From NCBI RefSeq assembly GCF_004298475.1, contig NZ_SCRP01000015.1:1-64000 (forward strand): a stretch of 64,000 bases of DNA, in the 5' to 3' direction. Source of the DNA: Paraburkholderia sp. (GTDB lineage Bacteria > Pseudomonadota > Gammaproteobacteria > Burkholderiales > Burkholderiaceae). Position numbers and translations under genes: made by a program. Each line of letters starts with the position of its first letter. Positions within the stretch are counted from its first letter, which is position 1. The notes under the pieces were generated by a model. That model searched no databases. It was not told the DNA's origin and was given only the letters and a program-made list of their open reading frames with translations. Positions 1 to 8,240 of this stretch are shown piece by piece.

Positions 1-119
1 ATAGCCACGTCGATCACTCCGTTCCCCTGCCCGTTGCCGAGCAGGTCAGTGTTCTACGTGGGTCAATATTCGATGCAAATTACTGCGTAGGGTGGGTCAG
101 GATTCCGTGCAAATCAACA
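1..119. mobile_element. Terminus of an IS21-like (istAB) insertion sequence, partial
   Basis: Two related 23-nt direct repeats lie at 58-80 and 92-114. Both start GTGGGTCA and end GCAAAT, and they match at 19 of 23 positions. IS21-family ends carry several such internal repeats and finish in CA, which would put the boundary near 119 (...AAATCAACA). No transposase gene lies inside the window; istA and istB would be to the left of base 1. The family assignment rests on the repeat architecture and remembered similarity, so a solo relic end is also possible. Confidence 0.55.
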
Positions 120-182
120 ACCAGAACGATCGCGGTCCCTCCATCCGCTAAATATCTGCATCCAACGATGGAGACAACAGCC

Positions 183-368
183 ATGAGATACCACGAAATC
201 CTGACCCAAGCAGGTCTGCATGAAGTCGCAGACCTTGAGCAGCAGCGCATCAAAGCGCAGAAGCAGGCCGCCAAGCGCCAGACGGTCGCGGCGAAGCGTG
301 CCGACTTGACCCATCGCATCGACAAGGCAAAGAAGCAGCTCGCCGACCTCAACGCCAAGCCGATTTGA
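183..368 (+). CDS. Small charged hypothetical protein (61 aa)
   Basis: The product starts MRYHEILTQAG and is rich in Lys, Arg, Gln and Ala, with a predicted long helix or coiled coil over most of its length. The ATG at 183 is preceded by GGAG at 170-173, nine bases upstream. The in-frame ATG at 168 has no Shine-Dalgarno sequence, so the shorter form is preferred. I do not recognise a family. It sits between an IS-like terminus and an integrase gene facing the other way, and a stable hairpin follows its stop, so it looks like a cargo or remnant gene of a mobile region. Confidence 0.5.
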   Translation: MRYHEILTQAGLHEVADLEQQRIKAQKQAAKRQTVAAKRADLTHRIDKAKKQLADLNAKPI

Positions 369-414
369 TCGACATCCAGCGAATGTCGGTTGAACCGACG
401 TTTGAGGCCGATAC

Positions 415-446
415 AAGCCCTGTTCGTACGCAATCGAACAGGGCTT
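415..446 (+). terminator. Perfect 12-bp stem hairpin, probable terminator
   Basis: AAGCCCTGTTCG (415-426) and CGAACAGGGCTT (435-446) form a perfect stem with an 8-nt loop, 47 bases after the small gene's stop. The following bases (CGTCATTA) are poor in T, so termination efficiency is uncertain. The hairpin also lies beyond the 3' end of the convergent integrase gene and could serve both. Confidence 0.5.
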
Positions 447-510
447 CGTCATTAGAGAACCCCGTTTTTCGAGGTTTCCCGTGTGTACGGTATACACAAG
501 TTATCGAGGC

Positions 511-1497
511 TTATCCGAGCTTTTTCGCCAGTTCGCTCGCTGACGTGTGGTAGTACCGACTCAGCATCTGAACATTGGAATGCCCGGTCACGGATGCAAG
601 CTCGATCACGTTTGGTAGCTTTTTCGCGAGATTCGTCGTTGCCATGTGCCGTAGATCGTGAAAGTGAAAGTTTTCAATTCCGGCACGCTTGCACGCTCTC
701 GGCCACGCACACAAGACGACGTTCTGGCTGATCGGGATAACGCGCTCGTCGATGCGCTCCAAGCTCTCCAGAATCGCGATCGCGGCACTGCTCAACGGAA
801 CATACCGATCCTTGCCGTTTTTCGTCATCGGCAGATAGGCCGTGCGCTGATCAAAATCGACGTGCCTCCATTGCAGAGACAACAATTCGCCCTGTCGCAT
901 CGCTGTCTCCAGCGCAAGCTTCACGAGCGGAAGCAGCCACCTACTCCGTAACTCATGGCGCTCCGTATGCAGTTCATGCAGGAGCCGATCAAGTTCGGCA
1001 GGCTTCAATATGCGATTCCGCCCAGGCGGCAATCGGGGCTTTTTCACAAGCTTCGTCGGATTGCTTACTGAGAGTCCCCACTCACGCTGCGCATGTGTGA
1101 TCACCGCGCTGATCGTTGCGAGTTCACGGCAGACGCATGAATTGGTCGCCACCTTGAGACGTTGATCGCGGTAATCGGCCAGCAGACTCGCCGTCAGATT
1201 GCGCATGCTGTACTCGGCAATCTTGTGGCGCAGCATTTTGCCGATTCGATATTCTTCGCTGAGCCGACTACGCTTTGTCGGTGTGATCGATTCCTTGTAA
1301 CGCTCCAGCAGTTTGCCGAAGGTTATGTCGGTCGTGCCTGCTGGATCGACCCACGTCCCGTCGTCCATCGCGGTTTCGACTGAACGTGCCCAGACTTGCC
1401 CGTCTGCCTTCGTCGCAAACGACTTGTACTGCGTAGGAAATCCCTTGCGATTGATTTTGACTTGCCAGCGTCCATTACGCTGACTGAATGTCGCCAT
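511..1497 (-). CDS. Tyrosine-type site-specific recombinase (phage/island integrase)
   Basis: This 328-aa protein has the three-part layout of tyrosine integrases: an N-terminal arm-type DNA-binding segment (about 1-55), a core-binding helical domain (about 60-160) and a catalytic domain (about 165-325). The catalytic set is visible: Arg201 in TAMRQGE, a Lys in the beta-hairpin (TKNGKDR), HDLRH with His280 and Arg283, His306 in GHSN, and the nucleophile Tyr315 in SRYYH. It would cut and rejoin DNA at an att site through a 3'-phosphotyrosine link. No excisionase, tRNA gene or obvious att duplication is visible. It appears intact and full length. The substrate element is unknown; it may mobilise the accessory segment at the left edge of the window. 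Confidence 0.88.
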   Translation of the reverse strand: MATFSQRNGRWQVKINRKGFPTQYKSFATKADGQVWARSVETAMDDGTWVDPAGTTDITFGKLLERYKESITPTKRSRLSEEYRIGKMLRHKIAEYSMRNLTASLLADYRDQRLKVATNSCVCRELATISAVITHAQREWGLSVSNPTKLVKKPRLPPGRNRILKPAELDRLLHELHTERHELRSRWLLPLVKLALETAMRQGELLSLQWRHVDFDQRTAYLPMTKNGKDRYVPLSSAAIAILESLERIDERVIPISQNVVLCAWPRACKRAGIENFHFHDLRHMATTNLAKKLPNVIELASVTGHSNVQMLSRYYHTSASELAKKLG

Positions 1498-1539
1498 GTT
1501 TTTGCCTCTGAGTTGCGGTTGAGTTGCAAAAACATGTTT
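1498..1539. promoter_or_regulatory. Inverted repeats at the integrase start, possible operator
   Basis: GTTTTTGC (1498-1505) is repeated inverted as GCAAAAAC (1526-1533). The second arm overlaps a perfect 12-bp palindrome AAAACATGTTTT (1528-1539). All of this lies immediately upstream of the integrase start codon, where an autoregulatory or phage-type repressor could bind. Function is inferred from position and symmetry only. Confidence 0.3.
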
Positions 1540-1803
1540 TCGGACAATTGGAAATGCTGGAAAGCCTCAGCCAACGGTCAAATTAGGTTCTGACCCCAAT
1601 TTTCAGTTGATGCACTCGTCGGTAATCATCAGGGCCATACTTCCACCAACTTTTCATTCAAAAACAGTGCATTATAGCGCTCAAGCCATCTGTGCCGCCG
1701 GACAACATTGCTCGAAATGCGGGCATGTGCAGCGCACTGCGTTGCGCTCACGCGCCTTCTTTTGTCTAAACTGCTTAACCTGATTATTTGCTTATAGCAA
1801 AAC

Positions 1804-1832
1804 TTGTACTAAACACTTTCATTTGTTATGAT
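1804..1832 (+). promoter_or_regulatory. Sigma-70-like promoter of the unknown 204-aa gene
   Basis: TTGTAC (1804-1809), a 17-bp spacer and TATGAT (1827-1832) predict a start near 1839, sixteen bases before the ATG at 1855. The 315 bases between the integrase operator and this gene (1540-1854) contain no convincing ORF. The last 100 bases are markedly AT-rich for this genome, which fits foreign DNA. Confidence 0.45.
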
Positions 1833-1854
1833 TTTTATACCAAAAGGAGGTGGT

Positions 1855-2469
1855 ATGCATACTACCCGAAATGGGCAGGTGGGTTTAATTCCTTCCCGGA
1901 ATCAATCAACCGCCCAACCGGCCAGCGCGTGGCTTTTAGGCTATGCCGCGTTTCATGATGCATTGCAACGCGAAGAGACGGATTTTGGCGCATTACCCCC
2001 ATATGTGAAACTCCCTGTGCTCCGGCGGTTGGCCGGATGCGCATTTACGCCATCTTCTGTCCTGGTCGCGCTAAATGGCGTACGTGCCGCTTATATCGAA
2101 GTCGGCACATCGTCTGTCGCGGAGGTTGTACGACATTACTTTTCGTCGGAAGCCAATAATGCGGACGCGGCGAACGAGACAACGGACATCCTCGAAACGC
2201 TTGCGGCAACTTTTCCACCGGCAGTCGTCCCTCTCGTTGCCAGGTCACCCTGTTTGCTCAGTCCCGGCAGAGGCATCTTCCTTGAAGGCTGGCAACGGTT
2301 CGTGACCTATTGGGCCCGTAACGACGAGACAATTCCGCTGCTGGCAGTCGATTGGCCCACCTTGTACGACCGCCTCACGGACAACCGAATGACTAATGCC
2401 GGCACAACAACAGACGCGCCACATTGCGACGCCGCCTGGCATGTGGCTCACCCGCCATCCGATTTTTGA
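1855..2469 (+). CDS. Unrecognised 204-aa protein with a ParB-like C-terminal motif
   Basis: An almost ideal Shine-Dalgarno AAAGGAGGTG lies directly before ATG 1855 and rules out the upstream in-frame ATG at 1828. The first 35 residues are low complexity (Ser, Gln, Thr). Residues of about 35-120 are mixed helix, beginning WLLGYAAFHDALQRE. Near the C-terminus the stretch GRGIFLEGWQRFVTY followed by TIPLLAVDW resembles the 'DGxHRxxAxxxxGxxxIPV' pattern of ParB/sulfiredoxin-fold proteins. That resemblance is by eye only and the rest of the domain is not evident. There are no membrane segments. It lies between an integrase and a MASE1-like gene and has its own promoter. Confidence 0.5.
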   Translation: MHTTRNGQVGLIPSRNQSTAQPASAWLLGYAAFHDALQREETDFGALPPYVKLPVLRRLAGCAFTPSSVLVALNGVRAAYIEVGTSSVAEVVRHYFSSEANNADAANETTDILETLAATFPPAVVPLVARSPCLLSPGRGIFLEGWQRFVTYWARNDETIPLLAVDWPTLYDRLTDNRMTNAGTTTDAPHCDAAWHVAHPPSDF

Positions 2470-2603
2470 AGATGCGCTGTGTTGCGACGCGACAAGGTTT
2501 AGCCTCGCCGCAGGTTCCGACTATAAATAACCGCTTGAATGAGAGGCCGCCTTGCGCGCTTTAGCAACCGGATTCTTCTTTAATATATATTGCACTGCGA
2601 ATG

Positions 2604-3158
2604 TTATTCCGCTCGAATCACGATGTTACGAAGGATTGAAAGCACGCCCTTCATGGCATAAAGCATGATCAGCGCTCCAAGCAAATCGCCTATGTACATC
2701 ATGCAGAAGCGTTTGATGAAGTTTTCGGTATCCCCGGTCAACGCAAACCAGAGATGATGCAGCACGGCATTCGCCGTTGCTACGGCGAACGCCAGAACGA
2801 GGAGCCGCTTGGGCGTCAGGTTCGCCAATGACGCTTTTAGTTGGTACCGCTCAAGCGCCAGGCGATAGACCGCGTAGGGCCCCGCCGCGCTGATGATCGC
2901 CCCCACAATGGCTCGAACCGGATCGTGGGGAAAGTAATAAGCAAAATCGACGATTAGCGCGGCAATCAATAAGCCAATCGCACCATCCGCGCCAAGTAGC
3001 AGCGTACTCAGCAACCGGATGCCGGTCGGCAGATAGATCCAGTTAACGCCGTTCAGAAACTCCGTGTGTCTGAAAAGCGCCTCATTCAGCCACAACGACA
3101 ATATGTACACGAGCACGGTGCCTGCGATCGACCAGCAATGTAAACGTAAGCTTTGCAT
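2604..3158 (-). CDS. MASE1-like integral membrane protein (184 aa)
   Basis: The product has five or six hydrophobic segments and the local motif NWIYLPTGIRLL near residue 40. This resembles the start of MASE1 sensory domains, which usually precede signalling modules such as GGDEF or histidine kinases. Here no output domain follows, so it is a stand-alone membrane domain. The ATG at 3158 has a Fur-box-like sequence directly upstream. It diverges from a winged-helix regulator at 3253. The MASE1 link is a family-level impression; a small transporter or other membrane protein remains possible. Confidence 0.6.
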   Translation of the reverse strand: MQSLRLHCWSIAGTVLVYILSLWLNEALFRHTEFLNGVNWIYLPTGIRLLSTLLLGADGAIGLLIAALIVDFAYYFPHDPVRAIVGAIISAAGPYAVYRLALERYQLKASLANLTPKRLLVLAFAVATANAVLHHLWFALTGDTENFIKRFCMMYIGDLLGALIMLYAMKGVLSILRNIVIRAE

Positions 3159-3159
3159 A

Positions 3160-3173
3160 CGATATAATTCTCA
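3160..3173 (-). promoter_or_regulatory. Fur-box-like sequence upstream of the MASE1-like gene
   Basis: On the minus strand TGAGAATTATATCG matches the 7-1-7 Fur motif TGATAATNATTATCA at 11 positions. It ends one base before the ATG codon. On the plus strand the same bases include TATAAT (3163-3168), a possible -10 for the divergent regulator. Iron control is inferred from the match only. Confidence 0.35.
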
Positions 3174-3252
3174 TTACGTTTTTAAATAGCTGCATCAAAG
3201 TTAAGGCTCGCGCGTCGTTGAGCGGGCGTTCAACGCGGTTGGTACGCAAGCA

Positions 3253-3600
3253 ATGACACGTCCTGCTGATATCTATCTTCGATTTTTGCAATTGACCGAA
3301 GCACTGCGTGGCCTGCCCACGCTGCCTGCGCTCGATCCGCTCGAAGAGAAAATTCTCGAATTCGTCGCGCGCGCGAACCAAAAGAACGATCGGCTTTCGG
3401 TGCGGGACATGATGGCACGTAGCGAACTTGGCTCGCCCGCAACGCTTCACGCGCGCATTACGTCAATGCGTGAAAAAGGCTGGCTCACATTAGGCGACAC
3501 GGAAGACACACGCCGCAAACAGATCGAATTAACGCCCGCCGCGCTCAAGCATTTCGACAAACTCGCCGAAGCGTTCGCGAAGGCGGCTAAAGGCTCCTGA
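3253..3600 (+). CDS. MarR-like winged-helix transcriptional regulator (115 aa)
   Basis: This short protein has a helix-turn-helix/winged-helix core: residues of about 25-100 read LEEKILEFVARANQKNDRLSVRDMM, then SPATLHARITSMREKGWL as a recognition helix, and a wing containing DTEDTRRKQIELT. It ends soon after a final amphipathic helix. It is shorter than classical MarR proteins (about 140-150 aa) and lacks long dimerisation helices. It is divergent from the membrane protein at 2604-3158, so that gene is the obvious candidate target. Ligand unknown. Confidence 0.7.
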   Translation: MTRPADIYLRFLQLTEALRGLPTLPALDPLEEKILEFVARANQKNDRLSVRDMMARSELGSPATLHARITSMREKGWLTLGDTEDTRRKQIELTPAALKHFDKLAEAFAKAAKGS

Positions 3601-3819
3601 CTGACTCAATCTGCCGATGTCACCAACAGGTCTGCATTTCGGACCTGCTCTCCCATCCATTTCCAATCTGATAATCAGCACAACCAATAAACAGACGCAT
3701 CGAGAATCGCAAAAATCACGCACTTCTTACTCGTTTCTCATTGCATTGCGATGCGAGGGCCGGCGTTGTCACCAGGCCCTCCGGTTTGCGTCCTTTCGTG
3801 CCGCTTGTGCCGCTTTTGC

Positions 3820-4323
3820 TCAAGCCTTCGTGACCGGGCCGCCCATCGCGGCGACCTTGTGCTGCAGGCGCTTTTCCACCGACGGAAACACAAACTTGCT
3901 CACGTCGCCTCCGAGCTGGGCAATCTCCCGCACAATCGTGCCGGAGATGAACTGATATTGATCGGACGGCGTCATGAACATCGTTTCGACATCAGGCAGC
4001 AAATAGCGGTTCATGCCCGCCATCTGAAACTCGTATTCGAAGTCCGACACGGCGCGCAAGCCGCGCACGATCACGCGCGCGTTATTGACGCGCACGAAAT
4101 CCTTCAGCAGCCCCTTGAAGCTCATCACCTGCACGTTCGGATAATGGCCGAGGACCTCGTGGGCGATTTCGAGCCGCTCGTCGAGCGAGAAAAACGGTTG
4201 CTTGTTGCGGCTGTCGGCAACGCCAACCACCAGCGTGTCGAAAATGCTCGACGCGCGCCGCACGAGATCTTCGTGGCCGCGCGTAAGGGGGTCGAAGGTA
4301 CCGGGGTACACGGCGACTACCAT
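3820..4323 (-). CDS. coaD: Pantetheine-phosphate adenylyltransferase
   Basis: CoaD transfers AMP from ATP to 4'-phosphopantetheine, making dephospho-CoA in coenzyme A biosynthesis in the cytoplasm. The 167-aa product begins [20 protein letters not shown], which holds the nucleotidyltransferase TxGH motif. It also has the [13 protein letters not shown] segment and a C-terminal [10 protein letters not shown], all typical of bacterial CoaD (usual length about 160). ATG 4323 was chosen because the 37 residues upstream in frame are not CoaD-like. It lies 128 bases after rsmD on the same strand, a common pairing. The DNA beyond its stop is the accessory segment. Confidence 0.96.
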   Translation of the reverse strand: MVVAVYPGTFDPLTRGHEDLVRRASSIFDTLVVGVADSRNKQPFFSLDERLEIAHEVLGHYPNVQVMSFKGLLKDFVRVNNARVIVRGLRAVSDFEYEFQMAGMNRYLLPDVETMFMTPSDQYQFISGTIVREIAQLGGDVSKFVFPSVEKRLQHKVAAMGGPVTKA

Positions 4324-4451
4324 GAGGCTTCTCCTCTCATCGGAAATGGGGCGCGATACACTGCCCGGCCAGTTCGATCGTGGCCGTCGCGGTGCAGGCG
4401 CAAGTGCGAGCCTGGCGATGAGGCTGCCCGCCACTTGTTATCGAACGCGCA

Positions 4452-5096
4452 TTATTCCTCATTTTCGCGCTGCAGCAAATGATAGAAGACCGCGCCCGCC
4501 TTGCCGTCGCGGACGACGCTCCAACCCGCCAGGTCGGGTCGCGCGGCGGGATCGAGCCGCTCGCCGGACTCGACGTACAGCCAGCCGCCCGCTGCAACGA
4601 GCGGCGTGCAAAGTTCGAGCGCGCGCGTGAGGAGCGCGGTGTCGCCGAACGGCGGATCGAGGAACACCACGTCGAACGAACCCGGCGCGAGACTGGCCGC
4701 GAGGCGCAGCGCATCGGCTTCGGCGATTTCGATGGTACGCGCCGACAAGCGCGCCTGGTTCGCGCGCAACTGCGCGGCGGCGCGCGCATTGCGCTCGATC
4801 ATCACGACGCGCGCGGCGCCGCGCGACGCCGCTTCGAAACCGAGCGCGCCGCTACCGGCGAAGAGGTCGAGACAGCGCTGGCCATCGAGTTGCTGGCCGA
4901 GCCAGTTGAAGAGCGTCTCGCGCACGCGGTCGGGCGTGGGCCGCAGGCCATCGAGATCGATGACCGGCAGGGGCGTGCGCTTCCAGTCGCCGCCGATGAT
5001 ACGGATCGTGTGCGCGCCGCCGCGCACGGCCTTGCCCGGCGCAGCAGGCTGAACGGAGCGGGCACCCTGCGGGCGCGAAGATGAGGATCGGGACAT
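4452..5096 (-). CDS. rsmD: 16S rRNA (guanine(966)-N(2))-methyltransferase
   Basis: RsmD methylates G966 of 16S rRNA using S-adenosylmethionine. The 214-aa protein has an N-terminal tail of about 30 residues rich in Ser, Arg and Ala, then IRIIGGDWKRTPL and RPTPDRVRETLFNWL. The SAM motif I is CLDLFAGSGALGFEA and the catalytic motif IV is FLDPPF. The spacing fits the family (about 190-200 aa plus the tail). It is divergent from ftsY, as often seen in proteobacteria, and is followed by coaD. Confidence 0.95.
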   Translation of the reverse strand: MSRSSSSRPQGARSVQPAAPGKAVRGGAHTIRIIGGDWKRTPLPVIDLDGLRPTPDRVRETLFNWLGQQLDGQRCLDLFAGSGALGFEAASRGAARVVMIERNARAAAQLRANQARLSARTIEIAEADALRLAASLAPGSFDVVFLDPPFGDTALLTRALELCTPLVAAGGWLYVESGERLDPAARPDLAGWSVVRDGKAGAVFYHLLQRENEE

Positions 5097-5321
5097 GCGT
5101 TTTTCGATGCGGCTTTAGAGTGTCTGGGCGACGCGCCGCGCGCGCCGGCCCCCTGATGCGCGAACGTTACCACAGCCCCGCGTACGCGCCGCCCGGTTAC
5201 CGCAACGACGCGGCCGAGAGCGCCTGATAAAATGCCGTGTTTTCCGTGCGTTGCCTCCATTTCCACGACGTCGGCGACCACTCCACGGTCCGACCCGCAA
5301 CGCGCCTCCACGAACCAGATC

Positions 5322-6479
5322 ATGTTCAGTTTCTTCAAACGACTCCGCGGCTCCAAGGCCGAAGAGACCGCGCAGGCCGAAGCCGCGCAGACGCCCGAGG
5401 CTCAAGCCGGGGATTCGGCACCGGCCGGATCCGATACCCGCGCGCCCTCGCCCGCAGCCGCGCCTGCGCAAGCACGCCAGCCCATCGCGGCGTCCTCGCC
5501 CTCGCGATCCGCCCCTGCAACCGCCGTGGCCGTCGAGGCCGTCGACATCGTTCCTCCGCCCGCGCCCGAAGCGGCCGCGAAGCAATCCTGGCTCGCGCGC
5601 CTGAAATCGGGCCTCTCGAAGACGAGTTCGAGCCTCACGAGCATCTTCGTCAACGCGAAGATCGACGACGATCTTTACGAGGAACTCGAAACGGCGCTCC
5701 TGATGTCCGATGCGGGCGTCGAAGCCACCGAATTCCTGCTGGAAACGCTGCGCCAGAAAGTGCGCAGCGAGCGCCTCACCGAAGCTCCGCAGGTGAAAAA
5801 CGCGCTGCGTCAGTTGCTCATCGACCTGCTCAAACCGCTCGAAAAATCGCTCATGCTCGGCCGCGCGCAGCCGCTCGTCATGATGATTGCGGGCGTGAAC
5901 GGCGCGGGCAAGACAACGAGCATCGGCAAGCTCGCGAAGCATTTGCAGCGCTTCGACCAGTCCGTGCTGCTCGCCGCCGGCGACACGTTCCGCGCCGCCG
6001 CGCGCGAACAGCTCGCGGTCTGGGGCGAGCGCAACAATGTGACGGTCGTTTCGCAGGAAAGCGGCGACCCGGCCGCGGTGATCTTCGATGCGGTGAGCGC
6101 CGCACGTGCGCGCGGCATCGACGTGCTGATGGCCGACACGGCCGGCCGCCTGCCGACGCAGCTCCATCTGATGGACGAACTGAAGAAGGTCAAGCGCGTG
6201 ATCGGCAAGGCGCTCGACGGCGCACCGCACGAAGTGCTGCTCGTGATCGACGCGAACACGGGTCAGAACGCGCTCGCGCAGGTGAAGGCGTTCGACGATG
6301 CGCTCGGCCTGACCGGTCTTATCGTCACGAAGCTCGACGGCACGGCGAAGGGCGGCATCCTCGCGGCTATTGCGCGTCAGCGTCCGGTGCCGGTGTATTT
6401 CATCGGCGTGGGCGAAAAGGTCGAGGATCTGCAGCCGTTCAACGCCGAAGAATTCACCGACGCGCTGCTCGGCAACTAA
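5322..6479 (+). CDS. ftsY: Signal recognition particle receptor FtsY
   Basis: FtsY is the SRP receptor GTPase that delivers ribosome-nascent chain complexes to SecYEG at the inner membrane. The 385-aa protein has an acidic, Ala/Pro-rich A domain (about 10-90), then the N domain and the GTPase G domain. G motifs are visible: GVNGAGKTTS near 191, DTAGRLP near 271 and TKLDGTAKGG near 336. The ATG at 5322 (MFSFFKRL) gives the usual amphipathic start; the upstream in-frame extension is not conserved-looking. A terminator follows at 6509. Confidence 0.96.
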   Translation: MFSFFKRLRGSKAEETAQAEAAQTPEAQAGDSAPAGSDTRAPSPAAAPAQARQPIAASSPSRSAPATAVAVEAVDIVPPPAPEAAAKQSWLARLKSGLSKTSSSLTSIFVNAKIDDDLYEELETALLMSDAGVEATEFLLETLRQKVRSERLTEAPQVKNALRQLLIDLLKPLEKSLMLGRAQPLVMMIAGVNGAGKTTSIGKLAKHLQRFDQSVLLAAGDTFRAAAREQLAVWGERNNVTVVSQESGDPAAVIFDAVSAARARGIDVLMADTAGRLPTQLHLMDELKKVKRVIGKALDGAPHEVLLVIDANTGQNALAQVKAFDDALGLTGLIVTKLDGTAKGGILAAIARQRPVPVYFIGVGEKVEDLQPFNAEEFTDALLGN

Positions 6480-6508
6480 GCGCAATCAGCGCGCAGCACC
6501 CCAAAAAA

Positions 6509-6540
6509 GGGCGTCGTTCCGATGAACGGCGCTCTTTTTC
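6509..6540 (+). terminator. Rho-independent terminator after ftsY
   Basis: GGGCGTCGTTC pairs with GAACGGCGCTC around a CGAT loop, with one or two mismatched or wobble pairs, and is followed by TTTTTC. It lies 30 bases after the ftsY stop. A run of A before the stem makes it partly bidirectional, which could also serve the convergent isomerase gene. Confidence 0.75.
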
Positions 6541-6579
6541 CTTGCGCGCCGATCACTGGCGCACCTCGGTGCACGTCGC

Positions 6580-7227
6580 TCACTCGGCATCCGGCTGCAC
6601 GCCCGGCGCGGCCCGTGCGAACGCCTCGAGTTGCGACGCGTAATCGTAAATGCGCTCGATCGTCGCATAACGCGACGTGTCGATCTCGAAGCGGCTCGCG
6701 TTGAACACCTGCGGCACGAGACACAGATCGGCAAGCGTCGGCGTATCGCCGTAACAGAGTTTGCCCGTGCGCGGATCGCTCGCCAGACGCCGTTCGAGCG
6801 TCTCGAACCCCGACTCGATCCAGTGGCGGTACCACGCATCCTTCGCGGTGCCATCGACGCCGAGCGTGTGCTTCAAATACTTCAGCACGCGCAGGTTGTT
6901 CAACGGATGAATCTCGCACGCCACCTGAAGCGCCAGCGCGCGCACGTGGGCGCGGTCGACGGGCCGCTTCGGCAGCAGCGGCGGCTCGGGGTGCGTCTCG
7001 TCCAGATACTCGATGATCGCGAGCGACTGCTGGATGGCGTGCTGCTCGTCGTCGATCAGCGTCGGCACGATGCCGTCTGCGTTGATCTGCCGGTAGGCCG
7101 GTTTCAGTTGCTCGCCGCCGTCGCGCAAGAGATGCACCGGCACGTACTCGTACGGCAGGCCCTTCAGATTCAGCGCGATACGCACACGGTACGCTGCCGA
7201 ACTGCGGAAATAGCTGTAGAGCTTCAT
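6580..7227 (-). CDS. maiA: Maleylacetoacetate (or maleylpyruvate) isomerase, zeta-class GST
   Basis: The 215-aa product has a thioredoxin-like glutathione-binding N-terminal domain with the zeta-class signature SSAAYRVRIAL (residues 9-19), then QSLAIIEYLDE and an all-helical C-terminal domain. Such enzymes use glutathione to isomerise cis-ring-cleavage products: maleylacetoacetate in tyrosine degradation or maleylpyruvate in the gentisate route. The next gene upstream on the same strand is an FAH-family hydrolase, which catalyses the following step in either pathway. No ring-cleavage dioxygenase is nearby, so sequence context cannot choose between MaiA and NagL. Confidence 0.88.
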   Translation of the reverse strand: MKLYSYFRSSAAYRVRIALNLKGLPYEYVPVHLLRDGGEQLKPAYRQINADGIVPTLIDDEQHAIQQSLAIIEYLDETHPEPPLLPKRPVDRAHVRALALQVACEIHPLNNLRVLKYLKHTLGVDGTAKDAWYRHWIESGFETLERRLASDPRTGKLCYGDTPTLADLCLVPQVFNASRFEIDTSRYATIERIYDYASQLEAFARAAPGVQPDAE

Positions 7228-7287
7228 GTCCGTCTCACTCCCATTCAGAAGCGCGAATCGTTGCCGAAGTGTGACCTTACGCGCGCT

Positions 7288-7986
7288 TCAGACCACGCGC
7301 ACGGCAAACTCGCCGAGCCCGTCGACGCCGCCGCGCATCAAATCGCCCTTCACTACCGCGCCAACGCCTTCGGGCGTACCCGTGTAGATCAGATCACCGG
7401 CCTTCAGCTCGACGAGCGTCGACAAAAACGCAATCGTGTCGGCCACCGGCCAGATCAGCTGCGAAACGTCCGCGCGCTGCTTTTCCTCACCGTTGACCGA
7501 TAGCCAGATCGCGCCGCGTGCGACCTGACCGACTTGCGTAACGGGATGGATAGGGCCGATCGGCGCCGAATGATCGAAGCCCTTGGCGGTATCCCATGGG
7601 CGGCCAAGCTTCTTCGCTTCGGCTTGCAGGTCGCGGCGCGTCATGTCGAGGCCGAGCGCGTAGCCCCAGACATGTTCGAGTGCGCGCGCAACGGGAATGT
7701 CCTTTCCGCCCTTGCCGATCGCCGCGACGAGTTCCATCTCGAAGTGGACGTTCTTCGACTGCGCGGGATACGGGAATTCGGCGGTTGCACCGGGGGCGAC
7801 GTAGAGAACCGCATCGGCGGGCTTCGAGAAGAAGAACGGCGGCTCACGATCCGGATCGTGGCCCATCTCGCGCGCGTGCGCTTCGTAGTTGCGTCCGACG
7901 CAATAGATGCGGCGCACCGGAAAACGCTGGTCGCTTCCTGCTACCGGCACCGATACCGGCGGTGCCGGCTCAAAAGCGTACGTCAT
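7288..7986 (-). CDS. Fumarylacetoacetate hydrolase-family protein (possibly fumarylpyruvate hydrolase)
   Basis: The 232-aa protein is a single FAH domain: IYCVGRNYEAHAREMG, then PPFFFSKPADAVL, HFEMELVAAIG (metal-binding acidic residues), a central GYALGLDMTRRDLQ and a C-terminal GDLIYTGTPEGVG. These are the hallmarks of the short FAH family that hydrolyses fumarylpyruvate or similar beta-diketo acids with a divalent metal. ATG 7986 (MTYAFEP) was preferred over the longer frame because the extra 34 residues are not family-like. It probably forms an operon with the isomerase 60 bases downstream. Confidence 0.88.
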   Translation of the reverse strand: MTYAFEPAPPVSVPVAGSDQRFPVRRIYCVGRNYEAHAREMGHDPDREPPFFFSKPADAVLYVAPGATAEFPYPAQSKNVHFEMELVAAIGKGGKDIPVARALEHVWGYALGLDMTRRDLQAEAKKLGRPWDTAKGFDHSAPIGPIHPVTQVGQVARGAIWLSVNGEEKQRADVSQLIWPVADTIAFLSTLVELKAGDLIYTGTPEGVGAVVKGDLMRGGVDGLGEFAVRVV

Positions 7987-8136
7987 GAAATTCTCCCAAG
8001 GCGTGAAAGTCAGCGCGGTCAGTGCAGGCAGTGTAACGCCCGGCGCAGGCACTGCGTGACCGGGGGATTGCACGTTGGCGCCAGGCATCGCCTGCGCACC
8101 TCATGCGATACTTTGCGCATCCGCCCTTTCATGACC

Positions 8137-8184
8137 GCTGCGATGGCCACTGCAATGGCCGCTGCGATGATCACAGCAATGACC
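8137..8184. repeat. Two tandem copies of a diverged 24-bp unit
   Basis: GCTGCGATGGCCACTGCAAT... (8137-8160) is followed directly by GCTGCGATGATCACAGCAAT... (8161-8184). The copies differ at a few positions, and ATG-containing 9-mers continue just beyond. The repeat lies in the 254-bp divergent region between the FAH-family gene and ybiB. It yields Met/Ala-rich frames that are unlikely to be translated. Confidence 0.6.
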
Positions 8185-8240
8185 ACAACGATGCACGCCG
8201 CGCACCGCACGCGTACCGGCACCCAGGAATTCCGCTCCCC

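Noticed and set aside
481..501. Short dyad GTGTA...TACAC beyond the integrase 3' end as an att core
   Set aside because: No second copy was found in the window and no tRNA is near, so an att assignment has no support.
5115..6485. Long minus-strand open frame (456 codons) opposite ftsY
   Set aside because: Its product is a Arg/Ala/Gly-rich low-complexity sequence typical of antisense frames in GC-rich DNA; the plus strand clearly encodes FtsY.
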